Shown here piece after piece: positions 36,531 through 45,630 of a DNA stretch of 64,000 nt. The notes beneath the pieces are model-generated. The model was not told where the DNA came from. It was given only the letters and a program-made list of their open reading frames with translations, and did not search any database. This DNA is from G963665085 sp963665085 (GTDB taxonomy: Bacteria; Bacteroidota; Bacteroidia; Bacteroidales; JAAAOM01). Where the stretch lies: the NCBI GenBank assembly GCA_963665085.2, contig CAXXXS010000002.1, positions 186,001-250,000 on the forward strand, given 5' to 3'. Within the stretch, counting starts at the first letter, position 1, and each line of letters starts with the position of its first letter. The position numbers were made by a program, and so were the translations under genes.

Positions 36531-37354
36531 TAAAAATTTACTAAAATAATTACTTAAAAAAGATTGAGGTCAAAGTACGTAGGATTTTTTTATTATACAA
36601 ACTCATTGAAGTATAGCTGTATTTATTAACTTTCTTTTACGATAATTAACCAACGTAATCCGTTTTGCAATACTTTTCGTCAAAGAAACTTACATCAGTA
36701 AGAGTTTTGTTATTTACTTTTTTTTGTAAAATACAATTTAACATATTCTGAGATTTAAAAATATGAACTATAATAGGTTATGATATCAAGCTTCGATGAA
36801 TTAGAGTAGTTATCCCTGAAAGAAAAACTGATATTTATATTATTTACAGCCAATTTGTAATAGTTAATTCGCATATTTACGTTGTATTAAATTCTGAAGA
36901 TAAAACTCTGCTGTTTTTTTTATCATTTTGTATCTAATCAATTGTTTCATAAATTTTTATATATAATATTTCTTAAATAAATTATCATATTTTTAATTCT
37001 ATGAGTTGTTTATCCTCTTCTCATATTCAATATTTAGTTCTTTTCTAAATTTAACAGCAATTATCTGACAGAAATTCTTTCAACTGCAGCACCTCATGAT
37101 ATTTCTCAATTATGTATTAATGTTTAATATGCTTCAATACCGATGTCTTCTTTTATATTATTTATTTTAAAATAAATCAAAAAATTTTGAAGTAAAATTG
37201 CTTTTCTTCTGTGATTACCTGATATAATCTTCATATTTTGAGCTATTATAGTATATGTATCCTACATAGAGTTCAAGTGAACTTGAAATAAAATAAAAAC
37301 CTGAACGTATTTTACATATTCGTCGATAAATAGTGATTTGGGTCTTTTAATCAA
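36531..37354. other. Long intergenic region upstream of wzy-like gene
   Basis: About 820 bases of very AT-rich DNA without a credible ORF or repeat that I can identify. It ends at the IS200-type element. It may carry a promoter for the genes below it or the remains of a lost gene. Confidence 0.4.
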
Positions 37355-37935
37355 AAGAATTCCTCGAGGCTCTGCCTCGGGGTGTAGAGGAAAGTTTGAA
37401 AACCTAAAGGTTTTCATGACGCTTTGAAAAAGCGTAAATTTATTGCATGAGTGAACATATTATAAAGCGACATAATAAAACACTATTGCTATATCATATA
37501 GTTTGTCCGATGAAATATCGTAGAAGTATAATAAGTAAGGATATAGGGGAGAGCCTAAAAGAAAATTGTATACAAATTTCAGAACGTTATGAAATACATT
37601 TTGTTGAAATAGGTCATGAGTCTGACCATGTTCATTTTTTGGTTCAAAGCGTTCCAAATCTAAGTGTTTCAGAGATTACACGGACAATAAAAAGTATAAC
37701 AGCCAAATAACTTTTTCAACGTCATCCGGAAATTGAAGTAAAGTTATGGGGTGGAAATTTCTGGACAAGTGGTTATTACGCGAATACAGTTGGTCAATAT
37801 GCAAATGAAGAAGTAATACGAAAATATGTTGAAAGCCAAGGCAAAGAAAAAGAATATAAGAAGATATTTGTTCAGCAACTTACGCTCTTCTGATACCCCG
37901 GGGCAGAGCCCCGGGGTAGTTCATTGAAGAATTTT
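37355..37935 (+). mobile_element. IS200-type (IS200/IS605) insertion sequence with hairpin ends
   Basis: The ends are approximate. The left end has a hairpin at 37362-37382 (CCTCGAGGC, TCT, GCCTCGGGG). The right end has a perfect 10-base hairpin at 37895-37917 (ACCCCGGGGC, AGA, GCCCCGGGGT), and the two are related in inverted orientation. Two smaller hairpins (AAACCTAAAGGTTT and CGCTTTGAAAAAGCG) lie between the left end and the transposase. Terminal hairpins recognised as single strands, and no inverted repeats or target duplication, are the hallmark of IS200 elements. Confidence 0.82.
37447..37893 (+). pseudogene. tnpA: IS200-type TnpA transposase broken by a nonsense codon
   Basis: The frame from ATG 37447 to TGA 37891-37893 spans 149 codons, normal for TnpA. 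It contains HIVCPMKYRRSII, the HUH motif SDHVHFLVQ, and after an in-frame TAA at 37708-37710 continues LFQRHPEIEVKLWGGNFWTS and GYYANTVGQYANEEVIRKYV. The catalytic Tyr is in the segment after the stop, so the first product (87 residues) cannot transpose. TAA is one change from CAA (Gln), which suits the context AK-Q-LF. The element is therefore probably immobile unless another copy acts on it. Confidence 0.9.
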
Positions 37936-38157
37936 CTATAATTACGGAAGGATGAGCATAAGCATAGTGTCGTGAAATTTTTCTTTTTTCTGTCAATTCA
38001 TTTTATATATTCTCCACATAATTTTTAAACGAAGAAAAATTATGTCTTAAATTTTTACTATTTAATTTTGATTTCCTATTCATTATTTATATAATAATTC
38101 TAATAATGGTATTCTGCTATACTGTTTAATTATTTAATTAGTTTGAGCCAAAAGAGA

Positions 38158-39726
38158 TTATACATTCATTCTGTTTTTTTTATGTGAATATTTATTTTTT
38201 ATTGATTGAATAATTTGAATAGATATATCTTTCTCTGCTGTATCAAGGCCTATATAATAAAATAAAACGGGAAGCGATGATATTGATACAAATCCAATAA
38301 GGATAAATCTAAATGTTGACTCCTCAAGTAATATTGATATCATCAGTGGAATTAAAAATCCTAATAGCGTTAAAAGAAACATTTTTAAATATACCTGCTT
38401 GATGTATGTTGAAAATGAAAAGCCTATCAATTTATGCCCTAAAAATACTGATATCGTACTAGTAAGAAATTGTATTATAACTGTTATGAGCAATGGGATA
38501 TAATAAGCACCACCTAAATAAAAAGATATGTAAAATATCAAGAAACCAACAATTGTTGCAAAATTAAGTATAAGTTCATAATTTTTCACTTTACCCCTAG
38601 CTCTTACACCAACATGTACTCCATAACTTAAAATCATCATCATTCCTTGAATTAAGATTATTGACAAGACGGTAGCAGTATGTGGAGGTACATTGCCGAG
38701 CCAAAGATTTAAAATGTAATCGCATTCGACAATCAATGGTATTGCAAAAATTAAAACAATAAAATAAGAAACCTTTGCATTTATTCTAATAAATTTATAG
38801 GTTGATTCTAAATATCCTGCTGTATAATTTTTAGTAATCCGAGGCATGAAAGCAGTACCAAAATTACCAACAAAACCCATAACAGCATTACTAACTTGGT
38901 TTGCAATTCCAAAAGCCGGGTTTATCAAAATCCCATAAAATATATTATAAATTATATTATAACCTTGTCGCCTAAATGTTGAAGTAAAAGCACTAAGGGT
39001 TGTCCAGACAGAAAAAGATATCATTGACTTAAATAAATCTCTTCTCCATAAAAAATGATAAGATGCTTTTTCTTTATATTTTTTTAAACAAAAAAAAGCA
39101 TAAAGTTGCCGAATAAAAAAAGAAGAAAAAAATATAAATATAGCATACAGCAATAATCTGTCAATAGAAAAAAATGTAATAGCATAAGCTGCTAATAATT
39201 TTAGAATTGATGTCAGAAGGTCAAAATAAGCAAATGAGCCCAAATCTTCATGAGCTATTATAATACCTGTATAAGGACTACTGATCATATTAAATGCAAC
39301 AGTAGCAATAGAAAATTGCATTACCCAAAACGCTATTGAAAGTCTATCATCAGGTATTTTTAATTGGTTGTTTAATAAATAAATACCAGCAATTTCGGCT
39401 GTAATAACAATTATTAATACCAAAATAATATGCACATTCATTGTCATACAAAACACTTCATTAACTTTTTTATTGTCAGATTCCTTTCCAAGCTCAACGG
39501 TAATAAATCTTTGTGATGCTTGATATAAAGCTCCTTGTATGAATGACAAAGCTAATACTACTCCACCAATAAGTGAATAGATTCCATAATCAATTACACC
39601 TAATGATGAAAGAATAACTCTTGACGAGTATATACCAATAAACATCGACAGAAATGAGCGGAAATACAGCAATATTGTGTTTTTAATTACTTTTTTGCTG
39701 TTTTTTAAAGAATTATCTGATCCCAT
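38158..39726 (-). CDS. Polysaccharide flippase, Wzx-like
   Basis: The 522-residue protein is very hydrophobic, with a cytoplasmic start (KNSKKVIKNTILLYFRSFLS) and about 12-14 membrane segments. Typical MOP-superfamily signs are GVIDYGIYSLIGGVVLALSF early and ISSPYTGIIIAHEDLGSFAY in the middle. It should flip lipid-linked repeat units across the inner membrane for the nearby Wzy-like polymerase. It is the longest transporter in the locus, and no ABC exporter is present, so this is a Wzx/Wzy-type pathway. Confidence 0.9.
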   Translation of the reverse strand: MGSDNSLKNSKKVIKNTILLYFRSFLSMFIGIYSSRVILSSLGVIDYGIYSLIGGVVLALSFIQGALYQASQRFITVELGKESDNKKVNEVFCMTMNVHIILVLIIVITAEIAGIYLLNNQLKIPDDRLSIAFWVMQFSIATVAFNMISSPYTGIIIAHEDLGSFAYFDLLTSILKLLAAYAITFFSIDRLLLYAIFIFFSSFFIRQLYAFFCLKKYKEKASYHFLWRRDLFKSMISFSVWTTLSAFTSTFRRQGYNIIYNIFYGILINPAFGIANQVSNAVMGFVGNFGTAFMPRITKNYTAGYLESTYKFIRINAKVSYFIVLIFAIPLIVECDYILNLWLGNVPPHTATVLSIILIQGMMMILSYGVHVGVRARGKVKNYELILNFATIVGFLIFYISFYLGGAYYIPLLITVIIQFLTSTISVFLGHKLIGFSFSTYIKQVYLKMFLLTLLGFLIPLMISILLEESTFRFILIGFVSISSLPVLFYYIGLDTAEKDISIQIIQSIKNKYSHKKNRMNV

Positions 39727-39752
39727 TATTTTTTAAGTGTTTTCTGTCTTTA

Positions 39753-39802
39753 CTGATTGAATAGTTTGTCTATACACATGTGTAGATACAATATTCAGTC
39801 AG
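39753..39802. repeat. Imperfect inverted repeat between ugd and wzx-like gene
   Basis: Arms CTGATTGAATA and TATTCAGTCAG flank the perfect palindrome TACACATGTGTA at 39773-39784. The whole 50 bases can fold with a few bulges. It lies in the 205-base gap between two minus-strand genes, so it could be an operator, an attenuator hairpin, or a terminator of ugd. A 17-base string inside it (39758-39774) also occurs at 15484-15500. Confidence 0.5.
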
Positions 39803-39931
39803 ACAGATTTTTTAGATGTATCATATAGTTGTAAATTTGACCAAAACAATCACAAGGAACTTTTTTATAAGCCTTTTATTCTCAAACAGAAGTGAACAAA
39901 TCCTATATTGACTGTTACTAAAGTTCTGTCC

Positions 39932-41335
39932 TTAATTTTCTCCCTTTCCAATTGATATTGTTTCGAATCCTATATCAGTGAGGTGCTGATGATTTAATAT
40001 ATTTCTTCCATCAAATACAAAGGCAGGTTTTTCCATTTCTTCGTAAATGTTTTGCCAGTCGTAGGTCTTAAACTCATCCCATTCTGTGAGTATTGCAATA
40101 GCATGTGAGTTTATAACTGCTGATTGGTAGTCGGTATGAATGGTTACTGCTTTTTCAATTTCCTCTTTATTCCAGTCCAGAACATACAATAAGTCTTTTA
40201 TAATTTGTTCTTTACTCACTTTTGGATCGTATACATGAACAATGGCTTGATCTTGCAGTAATTCTTTAGCCACATAAATAGCTGCAGACTCCCTGGTGTC
40301 GTTGGTATCCTTTTTAAATGCCCATCCTAAAAAAGCAATTTTTTTGCCTGATACTGTGTTAAATAAGGAGTCAATAATATTTTTAGCAAAGCGGTGTTTC
40401 TGGTAATCGTTCATAATAATAACCTGTTCCCAGTAATCAGCCACCTCGGGTAAACCAAAAAAACGGCTTAAATAAACAAGGTTTAAAATATCTTTTTGAA
40501 AACAAGAACCTCCAAAACCTACAGAACTTTTTAGGAATTTAGGGCCAATACGGCTGTCTTTTCCTATAGCATTGGCAATTTCATCAACATCAGCACCTGT
40601 TTTTTCACATAATGCAGAGATAGCATTAATGGAAGAAATGCGTTGAGCCAGAAATGCATTGGCCGTTAATTTGGATAATTCAGAAGACCAGACCCGGGTA
40701 GTAATAATTTGTTCCCGTGGTATCCAGGAAGCGTATACCTTGACTAAAGCATCAATGGCTTCATTTCCTTCCGGGGTGTCAATATCACCACCAATAAGGA
40801 TTCGATCGGCATGGTGAAGATCTTCTATGGCTGTTCCCTCTGCTAAAAATTCAGGATTGGATAATACCTGAAACTTCACATTTCCATTGGTAGCATCAAA
40901 AATTCGTTTGATGGATTGAGCTGTACGAACCGGTAACGTAGATTTTTCAACTACTATTTTATCGGAAGTTGCCACTTTTGCAATTTGGCGTGCACAAAGT
41001 TCTACATATTTTAAATCCGCAGCCTGGCCTTTTCCAACACCGTATGTTTTTGTTGGGGTATTTACGGAGATGAATATCATCTCAGCTTCACTGATTGCTT
41101 TTTCTACTTCGGTACTGAAGAATAAGTTTTTGCCACGTGTTTTTGCCACTACCTCGCTCAAGCCGGGTTCGTAGACAGGAAGTTTGTTTAAATCCTTGTC
41201 GTTCCAGTCAGCTATTCTTTGTTCGTTGATATCAACTACGGTAACTTGTATGTTGGGATTTTTTTCTGCTATTACGGCCATGGTTGGACCTCCAACATAA
41301 CCGGCACCGATGCAACATATTTTAGAAATATTCAT
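39932..41335 (-). CDS. ugd: UDP-glucose 6-dehydrogenase
   Basis: The 467-residue protein has an N-terminal NAD-binding fold (ICCIGAGYVGGPTMAVIAE), the central FQVLSNPEFLAEGTAIEDL, the catalytic cysteine Cys278 in VGFGGSCFQKDILNL, and the C-terminal UDP-binding domain with IAFLGWAFKKDTNDTRESAA. The length and the AGYVGGPT start match the eukaryote-type branch common in Bacteroidota. It oxidises UDP-glucose to UDP-glucuronate, so the glycan made here probably contains a uronic acid or a sugar derived from it. Confidence 0.96.
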   Translation of the reverse strand: MNISKICCIGAGYVGGPTMAVIAEKNPNIQVTVVDINEQRIADWNDKDLNKLPVYEPGLSEVVAKTRGKNLFFSTEVEKAISEAEMIFISVNTPTKTYGVGKGQAADLKYVELCARQIAKVATSDKIVVEKSTLPVRTAQSIKRIFDATNGNVKFQVLSNPEFLAEGTAIEDLHHADRILIGGDIDTPEGNEAIDALVKVYASWIPREQIITTRVWSSELSKLTANAFLAQRISSINAISALCEKTGADVDEIANAIGKDSRIGPKFLKSSVGFGGSCFQKDILNLVYLSRFFGLPEVADYWEQVIIMNDYQKHRFAKNIIDSLFNTVSGKKIAFLGWAFKKDTNDTRESAAIYVAKELLQDQAIVHVYDPKVSKEQIIKDLLYVLDWNKEEIEKAVTIHTDYQSAVINSHAIAILTEWDEFKTYDWQNIYEEMEKPAFVFDGRNILNHQHLTDIGFETISIGKGEN

Positions 41336-41480
41336 TTTCTATCAAATTAAGGGTTAAAACCTGTCAACCTTGATGTAAATTCTTTCGCTTGTTTTATTTA
41401 CGACTGTAGATTTTCGATTTTGATTATTTTGTAGAATAGCATCGAAAATCTGCTTTATTTGTATTTGGAAAGTCTATTTG

Positions 41481-41706
41481 TTAAAATTCGGGATGTATTT
41501 TTAATCCATCTATTCTGTTGAAATGTTTTTTATTCCTGGTAAGTACAGGTAAATCATTTATAATACATGTTGCTCCCATTAATAATTCGTAATAGGTTAC
41601 TGCAGAAATGTAAATATTAATATCATCGGGGATTAGATATAATTGTGTTTTCTTTTTATCCTTAGATCTTAAATAATCAATAAAAAATTGATGTGTCAAT
41701 TACCAT
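41481..41706 (-). pseudogene. PIN-domain (VapC-like) toxin, decayed
   Basis: The natural start is an ATG at 41704-41706 overlapping the antitoxin end, reading MVIDTSIF and then hitting a stop. Removing one T from the T6 run just after it restores MVIDTSIFIDYLRSKDKKKT, a normal PIN-domain start with the first acidic residue. Further on, the frame jumps from ISAVTYYELLMGA straight to TCIINDLPVLTRNKKHF, so the middle of the PIN domain, about 40 residues with conserved acidic positions, is missing. Frameshift plus internal deletion make this a dead toxin. Confidence 0.85.
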
Positions 41707-41924
41707 TCTTCTATTTTCCAATCATTAAACAACTTATTGTTTTTATCAAATTCGGTAATATCCTTATCAGACCATGTTGAAACTAACAAAATTCTTTTTT
41801 TATAATCAGAAATTATGGTTTTTTTTAGCCTTTTTTGTTTACTCAGTAAAAAATCCATAAAGTCATTGACCTCTTTTTGTGAGTTCTTATTTAGTAATCT
41901 ATATTTTAATGAAATATCATTCAT
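41700..41924 (-). CDS. Antitoxin partner of the decayed VapC-like toxin
   Basis: The 74-residue protein starts MNDISLKYRLLNKNSQKEVN, then DFMDFLLSKQKRLKKTIISD. It resembles short Bacteroidota antitoxins of the DUF2281 type that precede PIN toxins. It ends SDKDITEFDKNNKLFNDW, the toxin-binding tail seen in such pairs. It looks intact although the toxin is not, so the pair is orphaned. Confidence 0.75.
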   Translation of the reverse strand: MNDISLKYRLLNKNSQKEVNDFMDFLLSKQKRLKKTIISDYKKRILLVSTWSDKDITEFDKNNKLFNDWKIEEW

Positions 41925-42241
41925 AAAATTTTTCTCTTTTATACAAAAAAATCAAGATTTCTCTACTTTATCTATATCCTTAAATCCGCAGATTAATAAT
42001 TTGGAATAGAAAAAACTCTTATTTATCATTATTTTCAGGGAAAACTACTGCATTTCGAGTATGTTATAAAAGCTTACTGGTATAATTTTATTTTCAAGAA
42101 GCAATTTTTGGGTATCTAGCCTTTATTATTGTTATATATATGTAGGCTACCAATCGTTGTTAGTATACAATCCTGATATACAGATATTTAGTTTTTACAC
42201 ATGAATGCAGTTTTCCCAAGCCTTATTAAAATATTTGTCTG

Positions 42242-43525
42242 TTAATCAAGCAACAATAGGTGATATTGTTTTGTGGAAAACAGCTTCAAAATATGCTGTC
42301 GTCCACGTTTTATCCATTTTGAAGGGACCACCATAAACCGGAATATAAACTTCTTTAATCTGAAGTTTGGTTTGATAAAATCTAATTTGGCACTAAGGAA
42401 GTTTGTCAGGAAATGAAACATATTTCGGCAAATTGCCATCAATATTAAGAATACCGTATTTTCATGAAGAAAAGAGAATGGCATTTTTTTCCATAAAAAG
42501 TCATTGTTCATTTCATCGAACAGACGTTCGCTTTCACCCCTATCGTTGTAGAACAGGATCACTTCCAAATCAGACATCAGCGGTTCATTGGTCATAATAG
42601 CCCTGTATTTAAAATCATCGCCGGTAAAAAGGTCTGTTTGTCCATCGCTGTTCTTTTCCCTACTGATTACATAGCGGTAAGTTTTTTCTTGGCCAAAGGG
42701 GGCGTACCAGATTGATGCTACTTGATATTTCTTAAAGCCTATTTCTACTTCTTGCCATGTTCCGATTTGTTTTATTTCATCATACAAAGAGGCACAACGT
42801 TGCGCCCTGATAAAAAAGTATTGGCTATTGGATTCTATCACGGGAAGGACTTCTTTGTCGAAAGAGCCACAGTCCATACGGCTGTACTTTGGTTTTATCC
42901 CAAATTCTTTTAAAATGCCATATGCATTTTCAAGTGTCTGTTCCTGTTTGTATTTTACATTGCTGTTCCCGTTTCTGTTTTCAATATAAACCGGGTGGTT
43001 CCCTATAGTTGCAATGCCCGGGAAATATCCATCGTCCTTCTTATAACTGCGTTTAGAATCGTATTTCCCTGTGGGGATAAACTGGTTGTCGTAATCAAAT
43101 ATATAATTGTCAGTATTGGCAGAAAGTTGTTTTGTCTTGACCAACAACTGGACCATAAGCCTATTAAGGTTTAGGTTGATATTGAAGTCGTGCTCAATAT
43201 TCCCTTTTGATATAAATGTTTCCTTTTCGGTTGACAGTTCTTTTTGCATACGCAGCAATGTATCTGCAGAACATACCTTAAACTCTTTTACTTGTTCGAG
43301 CTCATCGCGTAAGTGTTCTGTGATATCCTCTGCACACCCGCCTCCACATAAAACAAGTAAAAAATATGAACGGACTAAATCACTATAACTGTATTCTGCT
43401 CGTATGCCCCTACTGCCAAGGCTTTCGTCAATAGTTTTATATAGATTTGCGTTCTTGATTATTTCATCAGCGAAATTTATTCCGCCAAAAGACTTGATAT
43501 TTTCTTTAGAATATGTAATTTTCAT
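42242..43525 (-). CDS. IS1380-family transposase
   Basis: The 427-residue protein begins MKITYSKENIKSFGGINFAD, with SDLVRSYFLLVLCGGGCAED, then NTDNYIFDYDNQFIPTGKYD (first Asp of the DDE set), KPKYSRMDCGSFDKEVLPVI (second Asp) and LFYNDRGESERLFDEMNNDF, the conserved Y-x2-R-x3-E region with the Glu. Length and frame are normal, so it may be active. I could not fix the terminal inverted repeats. Upstream of its start are two hairpins, CACCTAAATAGGTG at 43542-43555 and a longer one at 43566-43611. Confidence 0.93.
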   Translation of the reverse strand: MKITYSKENIKSFGGINFADEIIKNANLYKTIDESLGSRGIRAEYSYSDLVRSYFLLVLCGGGCAEDITEHLRDELEQVKEFKVCSADTLLRMQKELSTEKETFISKGNIEHDFNINLNLNRLMVQLLVKTKQLSANTDNYIFDYDNQFIPTGKYDSKRSYKKDDGYFPGIATIGNHPVYIENRNGNSNVKYKQEQTLENAYGILKEFGIKPKYSRMDCGSFDKEVLPVIESNSQYFFIRAQRCASLYDEIKQIGTWQEVEIGFKKYQVASIWYAPFGQEKTYRYVISREKNSDGQTDLFTGDDFKYRAIMTNEPLMSDLEVILFYNDRGESERLFDEMNNDFLWKKMPFSFLHENTVFLILMAICRNMFHFLTNFLSAKLDFIKPNFRLKKFIFRFMVVPSKWIKRGRQHILKLFSTKQYHLLLLD

Positions 43526-43565
43526 CAGCTACGATGTTTTGCACCTAAATAGGTGAAAACATTTT

Positions 43566-43611
43566 AATCGGCAATGCTTTGAATGATTTTATTTTTCAAG
43601 GCTTGCCGATT
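43566..43611. promoter_or_regulatory. Strong hairpin upstream of the IS1380 transposase
   Basis: Arms AATCGGCAATGCTTTGAA and TTCAAGGCTTGCCGATT pair almost perfectly around a 12-base AT-rich loop. A smaller palindrome, CACCTAAATAGGTG, sits between it and the transposase start. Hairpins just outside a transposase start are often used to block transcription or translation from neighbouring promoters; here the role is inferred. Confidence 0.5.
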
Positions 43612-43683
43612 TTTAACTATTTTTTGATGCGGATTTAAGGTATATTTTAAGTTGATATATTGAATAATAATGGGTGGAAAATA

Positions 43684-43777
43684 TTATCATTTAAGAACCA
43701 GGCAACAAAGGTACCATTGAGCAATATCTCAAGTAAACTTGATAAGAACTTGCCAGGTGTGTAGGCTTGTCCACGGT
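43684..43777 (+). repeat. Long direct repeat, copy 1 (short form)
   Basis: It begins ATTATCATTTAAGAACCA and ends AGGCTTGTCCACGG, matching the last 90 bases of the two longer copies at 44961-45215 and 46001-46264 with scattered changes. The first part of the longer copies is absent, perhaps removed when the IS1380 element arrived. Confidence 0.8.
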
Positions 43778-43814
43778 TTTGTTTTTTAACTATACATAGT
43801 ATGTATTACTAAGG

Positions 43815-44156
43815 TTAATGCCTTGATATCAAATTGTTTATTTCTTCTTTCAGCTTAGGAAGTTCGCGTAAAATAATTGTCCAGATTACTTCATCAGAAA
43901 TATTGTCGTATTCATGGGCAATTCTATTTCGGGTTCCAATAATTTTTTGCGCATTTTTAATTTCAAAATTACAGTCGTTATGTTTTGAAATTCTATTAAC
44001 AGCTTCTCCAATTATTTCAATATTGCGTTCAACAGCTTTCTTTGTTTTTATATCCTGTTGGTATTCAAGAAAGTTTTTCTTTTCGGGCAAAAACGTATAA
44101 ATCTCATCAATACAGATTAAAATATCTTCCAGCCAGGCATTAAATTTATTATCCAT
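43815..44156 (-). CDS. hepT: HepT-like HEPN toxin (DUF86), first copy
   Basis: The 113-residue protein has the HEPN ribonuclease motif Rx4HxY as Arg76-His81-Tyr83 in TRNRIAHEYDNI, together with AVERNIEIIGEAVNRISKHN. Family knowledge: HepT cleaves RNA (or is held silent) and is neutralised by its partner MntA, which adds AMP to the tyrosine of this motif. The MntA gene lies upstream and overlaps it by 8 bases. The module is intact. Confidence 0.9.
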   Translation of the reverse strand: MDNKFNAWLEDILICIDEIYTFLPEKKNFLEYQQDIKTKKAVERNIEIIGEAVNRISKHNDCNFEIKNAQKIIGTRNRIAHEYDNISDEVIWTIILRELPKLKEEINNLISRH

Positions 44157-44448
44157 AAATCAGAATTTTTGTCTCATCCAGTTCTTTTTTAAAGAATCTG
44201 TTACGGATACCTCTTTCTTCAACCAAATTTATTTGACGTTTTAATAAAGTTTCCAGTTTTTCTTTAAGCTGAAAATATAAATCAGTATAAACAAATGGAT
44301 CCGTTTCATTAAAATCAACTATAAAATCGATATCGGAGTCATTTTTAAAGTCATCGCGTGTTACAGAACCAAAAACCGAAAGCGTTCGAACCTTGTAGTC
44401 TTTGCAAAGTTTCTTTATACTGCTGATATTATTTGCATCAATTTTCAT
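44149..44448 (-). CDS. mntA: MntA-like minimal nucleotidyltransferase antitoxin, first copy
   Basis: The 99-residue protein has the nucleotidyltransferase signature GSx10DxD: Gly27-Ser28 (LSVFGSVTRDDF) and Asp39/Asp41 (SDIDFIVDF). It ends QINLVEERGIRNRFFKKELD, usual for MNT antitoxins. It is expected to AMPylate and silence the adjacent HepT. The Arg in GSVTRDD replaces the more common GSxARG form, a mild divergence. Confidence 0.9.
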   Translation of the reverse strand: MKIDANNISSIKKLCKDYKVRTLSVFGSVTRDDFKNDSDIDFIVDFNETDPFVYTDLYFQLKEKLETLLKRQINLVEERGIRNRFFKKELDETKILIYG

Positions 44449-44524
44449 TAAACAAAAATACTATTTTCTAGTAAAAAAAATTAAAGATACTCAGAAGATT
44501 GATAAACGATGCTTTTTTAACTTG

Positions 44525-44659
44525 TTAATAGTAAGCTGAATGTATTTTTAGCCATTCATTCTTTCTATACTCTTGATGGCTTCCTTTTTGCGATATGAAT
44601 TGAAAGCCATGACGAATAAGCACTTTTATAATTTTATCGGATGATAGCAGTTTAGACAT
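44525..44659 (-). pseudogene. hicA: HicA toxin remnant
   Basis: A 44-codon frame starts MSKLLSSDKIIKVLIRHGFQ, then FISQKGSHQEYRKNE, which is the HicA start including the catalytic His in GSH. It then ends WLKIHSAYY and stops, lacking the second half of the double-stranded-RNA-binding fold. Its ATG overlaps the HicB stop by 8 bases. Truncated, so almost surely inactive. A short real gene cannot be excluded, but intact HicA proteins are about 60-80 residues long. Confidence 0.8.
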
Positions 44660-44870
44660 TTATCTGTGTTTCGCCGATGAGGGTGTCTTGTATTAGAGCT
44701 ATGGAACCCAGAGAATCTTTGTTGTCCTCAAAATATAGTAAAAGGGCCTCGTTCAGGTTATCAATAGCTTCCTGTATGTTTTCTCCGAAGCTGGATACTT
44801 CTACATTAAGACATTGAGAAACGTAATAATCACTTTCTTTGTAAACAATATATTTAAAATTTTTAATCAT
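44652..44870 (-). CDS. hicB: HicB-family antitoxin
   Basis: The 72-residue protein, with FKYIVYKESDYYVSQCLNVE, VSSFGENIQEAIDNLNEALL and LYFEDNKDS, has the partial RNase-H-like fold of HicB antitoxins. It lacks the C-terminal DNA-binding part found in longer HicB proteins. The toxin gene downstream is truncated. It survives as an orphan antitoxin between two MntA/HepT modules. Confidence 0.85.
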   Translation of the reverse strand: MIKNFKYIVYKESDYYVSQCLNVEVSSFGENIQEAIDNLNEALLLYFEDNKDSLGSIALIQDTLIGETQINV

Positions 44871-44960
44871 ATTTTTTTGGTTGTGTGTAAAGTTACTGTT
44901 TTTTGCCTCAGGGCGGTCGTGCTCCTGTTTTTTTTATGATAAAAAGATATTTTTTTAGTC

Positions 44961-45215
44961 CTTTTTCTTGGCCAAAAGGACCAAAAGCCAAGGACAGCTT
45001 AAACTGAAGGGCGCCTATGCCTTGAAAAGCTGATTATGCAATTAACCAATTTAATTTTTCTTTTGTTTCAGGGGGCTTTGCAAGCTGTCCCGGCTAACGC
45101 GCCTGGCATGCAACGCCAGGAAATTTTATCATTTAAGTACCAAACCACAAAGGCACCATTGAGCAATATTTCAAGCAAACTTGACAAGAACTTGCCCGGT
45201 GCGTTGGCTTGTCCT
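44961..45215 (+). repeat. Long direct repeat, copy 2
   Basis: About 255 bases. Landmarks are ACCAAAAGCCAAGGACAGCT, then GGGGGCTTTGCAAGCTGTCC, a hairpin CCTGGCATGCAACGCCAGG, ATTTTATCATTTAAGTACC, and GCGTTGGCTTGTCC at the end. The string GGCTAACGCGCCTGGCA near 45092 and TTGCCCGGTGCGTTGGC near 45193-45208 are inverted relatives about 118 bases apart. It is highly similar to copy 3 over its full length. Confidence 0.85.
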
Positions 45216-45291
45216 CAGATCGAATTTTTTATCTGAGAAGGGGCTTTTCTGAGAATGTTTTATATTTTTCAGAGATTAAATACATTTTTCT

Positions 45292-45630
45292 CTATAATCT
45301 ATTTATTATTTTCAATAAGTCATTTTTCAGATTAGGTAAATCACGCTCTATTGTATCCCAAACAGCATATAGATCTAGACCTAAATAATCATGAATTAAT
45401 ATATCTCGCATTCCGGCCATTTTTTTCCATGGTATGTCAGGGTATTTATTTCTGAAATTAATTGATAAATTTTTAGTTGCTTCTCCAATTATTTCAAAAT
45501 TTCTGACAACTGCATCTTGTATTAACGTGTTTTCAACGAATTCATGCACGGATATAGAATCTGTGTACTTTTCAATTTTGTTAATTGACTCAAGAATATG
45601 CTCAATATAAATTAAATCATCTTTTACCAT
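45292..45630 (-). CDS. hepT: HepT-like HEPN toxin (DUF86), second copy
   Basis: The 112-residue protein has the Rx4HxY motif as Arg75-His80-Tyr82 (GMRDILIHDYLG) and VVRNFEIIGEATKNLSINFR. It is clearly a different lineage from the first HepT rather than a recent duplicate. It ends one base into the stop of its MntA partner. Bounded by direct repeat copies 2 and 3, it forms a neat TA cassette. Confidence 0.9.
   Translation of the reverse strand: MVKDDLIYIEHILESINKIEKYTDSISVHEFVENTLIQDAVVRNFEIIGEATKNLSINFRNKYPDIPWKKMAGMRDILIHDYLGLDLYAVWDTIERDLPNLKNDLLKIINRL

Noticed and set aside
45036..45236. 66-codon frame in the direct repeat (and a 61-codon frame at 46178-46363)
   Set aside because: They arise from repeat DNA; the two repeat copies do not keep the same frame, so coding is unlikely.
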